Below, piece by piece: positions 55,215 to 64,000 of a stretch of DNA of 64,000 bases. The DNA is from Neocallimastix lanati (nom. inval.) (lineage: Eukaryota; Neocallimastigomycota; Neocallimastigomycetes; Neocallimastigales; Neocallimastigaceae). Below the pieces are notes generated by a model that saw only the letters and a program-made list of their open reading frames with translations, ran no database searches and was not told the origin of the DNA. The translations under genes were made by a program, and so were the position numbers. How positions within the stretch are numbered: the first letter of the stretch is position 1; each line of letters opens with the position of its first letter. The DNA lies in the NCBI GenBank assembly GCA_016946835.1, contig JACVTC010000046.1, positions 307,501-371,500 of the forward strand, in the 5' to 3' direction.

Positions 55215-55550
55215 AATCAAATATTATTAAAAAAAAAAAATTAATAATAATTTTTTTTATTTTTTTTTTATTTATATATATATATATATATATTATATTT
55301 TATATTTTTTATATTTTATATTTTATGTTTTCTATATTTTCTATATTTTATATTTTTTATATTATATATATAATTTTTTTTTATAATTTTTTTTTTTTTT
55401 TTTTTTTTTTTTTAGATAATGATTATATTAATGAACCTATTATATGTATAAAAACTTACGAGGAAATAGCAATGGCTTCAAATTTCTTTTCTCCTTCACT
55501 CTTTTTATATATATATATATATATATAGAAAAAATAAAAAAATAAAAAAA

Positions 55551-55581
<31 letters not shown>

Positions 55582-55717
55582 CATTTAATATTGTTAATAT
55601 ATTTATAATATTATTGCTAATAATAAATATTTATAATATTTTTATTAATTATTCATTTATTTTATTAATCAAACTATATAAAATGATAAATAAATAAATA
55701 AATAAATATATTTTTTA

Positions 55718-55758
<41 letters not shown>

Positions 55759-56390
55759 TTCTTATGTTTTTTTTATTTATCTTAAATAAAATAAACTTAC
55801 TACTGCTTTGACACAGGCGGTTCTTTCAGCACAAATAGCACCACCTATTTTTTTTTTTTTTTTTTTGATATTATAGAATTATTAGGGTTTAAATAAAGTT
55901 AAAAATATTATATTAATCCAACAAAATTAAATATCTATAGATTTTTGGTTAAATTTTTTTTTCTGTCATTAATTTTACCATAGGAAGCATTTTCAACGTT
56001 ACAACCTATTATTATTTAAGATATGTATTTGTATATATAAATATATATATAAAATTATAATTGAAATTAGTATAAAATATATATATATATGTATATTTTT
56101 TTTTTAATTTTCTTTTTAAAAATATTTATATAATATTATTTACCTGTATATATTTTTCCACTCTTTTTTTTTTTTTTTTTTATTTTATTTATTATTTATT
56201 ATTAACATAAAATAAAATAATACATTAACATTATATAGAATTAGAAATTTAATTTTATGAAAAATGAAATTCAATTTTTTTTTTTTATTTCAAAATTTTA
56301 TTTTATTTTTTTTTCTGTATTTTTACTTTGGTTAAAAGTGCAGCACCGACAGGAAAATGACTATAAGGAGAATAAGAAAAACTTTTACCT

Positions 56391-56427
<37 letters not shown>

Positions 56428-56430
56428 TAA

Positions 56431-56495
<65 letters not shown>

Positions 56496-56738
56496 GTATT
56501 TATTTATTATATAAAATAATTTTATAAAGAATTTAAAAAAAATTGAATAAAATATTATTTATATATTCAATAAAAATTAATAAGATGTTTTTATTTTATT
56601 TTATATTATTTTATTTTATTATCATTTTTTATGTTAAATTTTAAATAAAAATTTTGAAATGTATTTTACATCTTTTATCAATTTACCTCTTTGAGATTCC
56701 TTAATTAATTTTTGAATTAATTCTTCTGATAATTCCAT
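55007..56738 (-). CDS. CDD1: Cytidine deaminase, 7 exons including 19-nt and 27-nt microexons
   Basis: Exons in coding order: 56687-56738, 56327-56388, 56144-56162, 55979-56005, 55801-55844, 55460-55500, 55007-55166, giving 134 aa, the usual size of homotetrameric cytidine deaminases. Motifs are SYSPYSHFPVGAAL, TGCNVENASYGG, the zinc/catalytic CAER box (Cys58 ligand, Glu60 proton shuttle) and PCGFCRQ (Cys91 and Cys94 ligands), ending in LLPESFGPDSL. It deaminates cytidine and deoxycytidine to uridine and deoxyuridine in pyrimidine salvage, in the cytosol. All three zinc cysteines and the Glu are present, so activity is expected. Exons 3 and 4 encode only six and nine residues, and the active-site strands are spread over five exons. 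Introns of 240-330 bp are A/T-only. Confidence 0.95.
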
Positions 56739-57039
56739 AATAAATACTATATTTTTTTTTATTTAAAAAATTTTTTTATTAACTATAATTATTATTATTT
56801 TATATTAATACTAGTATTACTACTTTTTAAATTGAAAAAAGAAATAATTAAATATAAAAAAACAAATAAAAAAAAATAAATTTTATAAATTTAATCTTTT
56901 ATAAAAAAAAAAATTGTGTCTTGTGTTCTTTTCATATAATAATTAATGATTAATGATAATATTAATTAAATTTTAATTTAATTATTTTTTAAAAATAAAT
57001 AAATAAATATTAAATAATAATAATATTAATAATAATTAA

Positions 57040-57626
57040 TAACAAATAATAAATAATAAATAATAAATAAAAAATAATAAATAATAAATAATAAATAATA
57101 AATAATAAATAATAAATAATAAATAATAAATAATAAATAATAAATAATAAATAATAAATAATAAATAATAAATAATAAATAATAAATAAAAATAATAAAT
57201 AATAAATAATAAATAATAAATAATAAATAATAAATAATAAATAATATATAATAAATAATATATAATAAATAATAAATAATAAATAATAAATAATAAATAA
57301 TAAATAATAAATAATTGAATAATAAATAATAAATAATAAATAATAAATAATTAATAATAAATAATAAATAATAAATAATAAATAATAAATAATAAATAAT
57401 AAATAATAAATAATAAATAATAAATAAAAAATAAAAAATAATAAATAATAAATAATAAATAATAAATAATATATAATAAATAATAAATAATAAATAATAA
57501 ATAATAAATAATAAATAATAAATAATTAATAATAAATAATAAATAAATAGTAAATAATAAGAGTTAAGAGTATTTATTAATAAATAATAAATAATAAATA
57601 ATAAATAATAAATAATAAATAATAAA
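57040..57626. repeat. (TAAATAA)n heptamer array, about 0.59 kb
   Basis: Dominated by the same 7-bp unit as the arrays at 28.8, 30.8 and 50.1 kb, with interspersed ATATAATAAATA and AATTAATA variants that recur. An interruption near 57550-57585 carries AGTTAAGAGTATTTATT. Confidence 0.95.
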
Positions 57627-57860
57627 AATATTTATTTAGATCAATAATATATGTATACATATAAATTTTTTACTTTTTATAAAAATTTTTTAATTTAAAT
57701 TATTTCTATATCATATGATATTTTAAATATTTTATATGAAAAATAAAAAAAAAAAAAAAAGTAGAATAAAATATAATTAAAATCTATCATAAAAGATTAT
57801 TTATACAATTAAAAAAAAAAAAGTAAAATATATATATATATATTTATAAATATTTTACTT

Positions 57861-58029
<169 letters not shown>

Positions 58030-58098
58030 AAATTAAAAAGATTTATATATATATATATATAATATTTGTTTTATGAAGACACTTTATACATTGGAATA

Positions 58099-58140
<42 letters not shown>

Positions 58141-58505
58141 GAAACAAAAAAAATATTAATAATAAAATAATAATAATAATAAAATAAAAATTATAAAGTA
58201 AAAAAAAATATAAAATAAAAAAAAAATACATTTTTTTTTTTTAAATAATAAAAAGTATTTTATTTTAAAAATTAATTTATTAATTGATTATAATAATTAT
58301 TATTTAATAAATAAAGATTTCTAATATATATAATAATAAAAATAAAAAGAAAAATAAAAATAAAATTAAAATAATAATAATAATAATAAAAAAAAAAAAG
58401 TATTCACTTTTTTTTTTTTTTTATTTTTTATTATTATTATTTTTATTTTTTATAAGAAAAAAATTTTTTTAAAAGTTCTAATTACTATTTCATTTTATTA
58501 TTTCT

Positions 58506-58566
<61 letters not shown>

Positions 58567-58649
58567 AATTAGATATTAATCATTAAATAAAAAAAATTTT
58601 TTTTTTCTGAAATAATAAATATATTTATAATATATATCTTTTTTTTTTT

Positions 58650-61600
58650 TTAAGAGAATAATTTAATATTAGTATCAGCACCACAAGTAAATATCCATGG
58701 TTGAATTGGATGGAATTCACAATTTAATACACCTTAATTTATTATTATTATTATTTTCATTATTATTATTTTTAGTATTAAATAAATAAATGGTTAATAA
58801 TTTAAAAAAAAAAAAAAAAGTTTATATATACATTATTATAAGAGGAATGTATAAATAATAAATATTATTTTTTTTTCTTATTTACCTAAATTTTCAGTAA
58901 TTTCATGTGCCTTTATAATTTTTACGGGAACAATTAATGGATTTTGTAACATATCGTTATAGACCATACCATGGAAAATATTAATGTTACCATCATCACT
59001 ACATGAGGCAAATAATGGATACTTTTTGTGATAACAGACATTACGAATAGCATATTTATGGTATCTTAAAGTCTTGTATGGCTTTACAGAAAGATCTAAA
59101 TCAAACCAACATAAACGTTTATCATAACTACCAATAATTACGTTATCACCTAATTTTATTTATTTATTTATTTTTTTTGTTTCATTCCAAAATTATATAT
59201 ATATATAATATTTTAATAAAGTAATTATTATTATTATTATTAGTAATAATTAGCCTTAAATTATTAATACTAATTAATACTAATAATTTTTATTGCTTTT
59301 TTTTTTTTTTTTTTTTTTTTTAAATATATATATAAAATAATTATTTTATCTATATTTACCTCCTGGGTGAATATCCATACTAGATATCCATTTAACACCA
59401 GTTTGTAATTTTTTAATAAGTTCTTGTTTAACTAAGTTGTAAATTCTAACATAGTTTTGAGTCTATATATATATATAGAGAGATATTTTATATTATTTAA
59501 AAATATTTATTATATGATTATTATTATATTATACATAAATATATATATGATTTTAATATATATATATATTTATAATTATAGTACTTACAGCAACAAATAA
59601 GAATGGCTTATTTGGGTGGAATTGAACTCTCTGAACTAAACCCTTTGATTTCTTGAATGGATTTTGGGTTTGACGTTTAGTAATTTGATGAACTAATACA
59701 GCTGAATTAGCGGCTATAAAAAAAAAATAATAATAATAACAACAATAAAATGAGAAAAATAATTAGTTAATTATTTATAAATTTTTTTTATTATTAATAT
59801 GTGATTTATTATAAATTTTTTCTTTATAATGTTAATATTTAATTATTATTATTATTATTATTATTTTATATAAAGGATTTAAAAATAAAAATAATTTACC
59901 ATCTGGTGATACAGTAGCAAAGTAGTCACCTCTTCTATGCCATGAAATATAGGTAACATTCTATATTAAATATATTTATGATTATATTAAATATTTTATT
60001 AATATATAATTTAATATTTAATTTAATATCTAATTAATATATACATTATATATATACATTATTTATATATTACCTTTTCAAATTTAATAATTTGTCTAAT
60101 ACCATTTTTAGTCTCAGATGATGATGGATTAACCCATTCAACATGTTTACTTTCTATAAAGGTTTTATATATATATATATATTAATAGATTTATTATGAT
60201 TTAATATTATATAAGATAAGATACTTAATATGAAAATATTTAATATAATTTACTTTCTATTTCAGTATGTGGCTTTAAAAATTCTTCAGTATTATGTTGA
60301 ACTTCATTAGAAGCAATTAATGGATTAATTAACTTTACAATATCTCCACTATATAAATTATATATATATATATTAATGTATAAAAGTTAATATTAAAAAA
60401 TAAATAAATAAATAATATAGTTTATAATATAATTATTTATATTTTTTTATTTAACATATATTATAAAATTTATATATAAATTAATTAAAACATTAATATA
60501 AATAAATATACATAAATAAAAATAAACTTACGCTACAACAGCAATTATAGAGAACATTTTATTTGGATTCCATGAAACATTTGTAATTGGTTCTTCCATC
60601 TTCCAAATACGTAAACAACGTCCAGTAACAACTTCCCAAAGTCTAAGTGTTTTATCTTCAGAACCTATTTATGATAATAGAAACAAAAATAATAATAAAT
60701 AATGTTAAATATATATATATATATATGTATAATTTTATTATTAAAAATAGATAATGAAACAAAGACAATAAAAAATATAAAAAATTAATAAAATTTAAAT
60801 TTACTATAAATCATTTAAACTATATCAAATTATTATATTAAAATTACAATTTATTAAATTATTATTATTCTTTTTCATTATTATTATTATTTTTTTTTTT
60901 TTTTAATATATTATTTTTATTTATACCTGAAGCAAGCCATTGACCAGTTGGATCAACAGAAATAGATCTAACTCTACCGGTATGACCTTTAAATGTAATA
61001 GCAAGTGACGTTGGGAATGGTTGAAGATCCTTTGGATCTGGTAATTTTGGAATAAGTGATTCTGGATCAATTTGGAACTAATATATATAATAATTTTTTT
61101 TTTTTTTTTTTTAAATTAATATATATTTATGTATATATATATTAAGAATATTAAAATAATATATATATTATAAATTAAATATATAAAATAAAACTATATA
61201 TATATTTATTATTTTATTTTATTTTATTTTATATTTTAACTTACCTTATTCTTTTTAACTCTTGGACAAAGGTATAAATCAAGACATCTTTCAAATCTTT
61301 CTTGAATAAATTTATCATAAGCTGGAACAGCTCTAAGAGATGAATATTTCTTTGGAAGATAATTTTTAGGTCTATCTTCTGGATCAAGCTTTTTCCATTC
61401 TTCAATTTCCTCTTCTGTTGGAAGATATTCTGCTGGAGGATTATAGGACATATCATTTTCTGGTAATGGAAGCTTTGGTGCTGGAATATGATTTGGACGT
61501 TCTTCTGCTTCTTCATTATTATCCCATAAAGCATAGAATCTTGGCTTTTCTTCCTTCTTTTTGCCTGGAACAATCCAACCTTTTCTGATAGCACGAACAA

Positions 61601-62640
61601 TTTTCATAATCTAATTTATATAATTACAATGAATTATATAATTACAATGGATCATACAATTGTATTATTAAATTATTAAATTATTAAAAATTTAATTTTA
61701 TTACTTTAATAATGCTATTTTATTTAATGTTATTTTTTATTTTATTATTATTTATTTTTTTTTTTAATTTCTTTAATTTCTTTGTTTTTTTTTTATTTTA
61801 ATTTATTATCATTTCTTTTTAATATATAATAATAATAATAATAATATATTTATATAATATTTTAAAATAAATATTTACTCTTTTTCCTTCCCATTTTGAT
61901 GGAATAAATCTACTCTTTGGTTCTGGAGCAGCACTAAGTGGTGTTTCCATCACTTTACTTGTATACCAATCAACATATGGCTATATTATTATAATTAAAT
62001 TTATCGTTAATAATCATTTGAATTAATATATATTATTAATTTTATTATATATGTAATTTTTTTTTTTGATGTTATTATTAGTACTTCATATGGATCATAT
62101 CCATCAGCGAAGTCTCCTCCTTGAATTTTTCTAATCATATCGAGTTCCTCCTTTGATAATACAATCTTCTTTCCTGTTTTTTCATCTTCAACGGTTTTCC
62201 TTTTTTTTTTTTTTTTTTTATATATTTAGTATAATTATACTTGTTATTTTTTTTTTTCTTTAAAAATTATTATAAATCAATTTTAATATCACCAATCTAT
62301 ACATAAATAGATATATTACCAGTCATCTGGGTCTTCCATTTTTGCTAAGAATTTATCTAATTCATCACCCTTAGCTGGTCTCATAATCTTCTTACCATTA
62401 ATATCATAACCTATATGTGGAAAATCATCATACCATTCTATTGGAACGTTACCAATAGTATTTTCGGTTTCCTTTTTTTATTAAATTTTATTTCAATATA
62501 TATATATATAATTTAAAAATAATAAAAGTTAGAAATTTTATAATTATAATTTTTAAAAATTTATAATTTTATAAAATTAAAAATTTCATTTTAAATTCAT
62601 TTAAATTTGAAATTTGAATTTTATAAATGAATTATCAAAT

Positions 62641-62707
<67 letters not shown>

Positions 62708-63567
62708 AAATTAAATATTAATTAAAAATTTCTAAAATCCATTTTAAATAAGATTTCATTTTCATGTATATTGTATTATAAATTTAATTTGAATTTTAAT
62801 TTAAAAAATTTCAATAACACTGACTTCATCTGAGGTGTCACTATCATAAACTGGATTAATTTCTGGGAAAACCTCTCTTGGTAATACACCCGGTATAGTT
62901 GGATTTGTGAACACTCTTCCATCTTCTGTAGTGAATGTTTCCTCTGAATTTGAATTATTATTCAAAGTATTGTCAGTTTCTTCATCTGAAGAAACATAAT
63001 TTTCATCTAATTCTTCTTCGCTTTCTTCATCAGATAAACCTTCAATATCTTCCTCTTCTTCCTCTCTTTCCTTGTCTTCGTTTTCGTCTTCATCTTCATC
63101 TTCATCTTCTTCTTCTTCATCTTCATTCTTTTTTTTTTTTTTTATTTTTTATTTATTTATTTTTTCAATAATTATGTATTTTTATTTCATAACATATTTT
63201 ATTATATATATGGATATAAATTATAAATGATAAAATATTAAGTTGAAAAATTATTTAGTAATTTTCTTTTGCTTAAAATTAAAAAAAAAATTATAAAATA
63301 CTAGTAATTTATTCCGAATTTCAAATGTTAGTAAAAAAAAAAAATTATTATAATTTTTACTTGTTTTTTATCTTTCTTTATTTGAACAATTTCATATTCA
63401 TTTTCATTATCACTTTCATTGTCTTCATTATTATCAACTTCATCTTCACTATCACTTTCTTCTATATTAATATTTTCCAATGCTTTATCTTCTTCTTCAC
63501 TATCATATTCTTTTTTTTCTTTTTCTTCTTTAGTTTTTTTACTAATTTCGTTAATTTTTCTCTTCAT
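58650..63567 (-). CDS. BOP1: BOP1/Erb1 ribosome biogenesis WD-repeat protein, 15 exons
   Basis: Exons in coding order: 63361-63567, 62825-63127, 62320-62471, 62085-62199, 61879-61980, 61245-61610, 60927-61077, 60532-60664, 60254-60348, 60074-60153, 59900-59960, 59589-59713, 59360-59462, 58886-59149, 58650-58732, giving 779 aa. A Lys/Glu/Asp-rich acidic head (residues 1-130) precedes the BOP1NT domain (about 160-420). This domain shows [54 protein letters not shown] and [22 protein letters not shown]-terminal WD40 propeller (about 440-779) follows, including [42 protein letters not shown] and [13 protein letters not shown]. In the nucleolus BOP1 joins PES1/Nop7 and WDR12/Ytm1 in the PeBoW complex, needed for 27S pre-rRNA processing and 60S assembly. 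Length and motifs match the family (human 746 aa). Exon 2 and exon 4 donors (GTCAGT, GTACTA) deviate from the local GTAAAT/GTAAGT norm. Confidence 0.96.
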
Positions 63568-64000
63568 TTTTTTTATTTTTCACTATTATTAATATTAATA
63601 TATAGAAATGCAAAATTACTTAAAATTTTTTTATTATTTAATATTAATATGTGTATAGTTTTAATTTTTTTTTTTTTTTTTTTTTAAATTTTTGTTTGTA
63701 TATATAATTTTAAAATATAAAAAAGTTTGTGGTTGATTGGTTATTTAAAGGTTATCCAATGATATATTTATTTATTAAAGATTTAAAATAATATTTCTAC
63801 AAAAAAAAAAAAAAAAAAAAAAAAAATTTAAATTATATTTTTAAAATATATATCTTAATTTGTTTTTGAATTTAATTATTCTACAATAAAATTTACTAAA
63901 TTATAATTGATATTTGTTAACAATATATAAGTATATATATATTTATTATATTTATATATATAAAAGAAAAGAGAATAAATATAAGAAAATAGAATAAAAA
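63568..64000. other. 5' flank of the BOP1 gene
   Basis: A/T-rich DNA with poly-T (63665-63684) and poly-A (63801-63826) tracts. A short mixed segment at 63723-63765 (GTTTGTGGTTGATTGGTTAT) is the only part of higher complexity and could be promoter sequence. No gene starts here. Confidence 0.45.

Noticed and set aside
63325-63687. 120-codon plus-strand frame opposite BOP1 exon 1
   Set aside because: It is a Phe/Ile/Leu-rich antisense reading of the acidic, lysine-rich BOP1 N-terminus and poly-T.

Overview
The window looks like chromosomal DNA of a zoosporic fungus with an extremely AT-rich genome, most likely an anaerobic gut fungus (Neocallimastigomycota). Four things point there. Intergenic DNA and introns are almost pure A/T with homopolymer and microsatellite tracts, while exons are visibly richer in G/C. 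Genes carry many short GT..AG introns, often in the form G|GTAAAT...TAG|. A WOPR (Gti1/Pac2) regulator, a family confined to fungi, is present. A basal-body transition-fibre protein resembling SCLT1 implies a flagellated stage. The genus cannot be fixed from sequence alone.

Seven host genes could be spliced by hand with the reading frame kept across every junction. In order they are: a WOPR transcription factor (1604-6662, +, 9 exons, 1051 aa); an SCLT1-like coiled-coil protein (7594-15643, -, 19 exons, 860 aa); a small secreted, probably GPI-anchored protein with an Agd3/CBM87-like domain (23199-24692, -, 4 exons, 299 aa); an MCTS1/Tma20 PUA protein (36080-38328, +, 5 exons, 178 aa); an Erv46/ERGIC3 cargo receptor (51380-54151, +, 9 exons, 382 aa); a cytidine deaminase (55007-56738, -, 7 exons, 134 aa); and the ribosome biogenesis factor BOP1/Erb1 (58650-63567, -, 15 exons, 779 aa). 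They are unrelated housekeeping or regulatory genes and show no sign of a functional cluster. Two of them, MCTS1 and BOP1, belong to ribosome biogenesis or translation.

Between the genes lie long repeat-rich gaps. The 24.7-36.1 kb gap holds large (TTATTTA)n and (TTTA)n arrays, a 20-bp minisatellite (30.13-30.64 kb), and a decayed LINE-type reverse transcriptase (about 34.6-35.45 kb) followed by a 51-bp triplication. The 15.7-23.2 kb gap has only a few unexplained higher-complexity islands.

The standout is 39531-48941. It is a 9.4-kb, nearly perfectly palindromic Mutator-like (MULE) transposon. Two inverted copies, each with a broken FLYWCH/MULE transposase and a pentamer-based composite minisatellite, sit head-to-head around about 255 bp of unique sequence that holds a third, internal copy of the terminal inverted repeat. 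The outer ends are flanked by an exact 9-bp duplication (TTTATTTAA), so the inverted dimer apparently moved as one unit.
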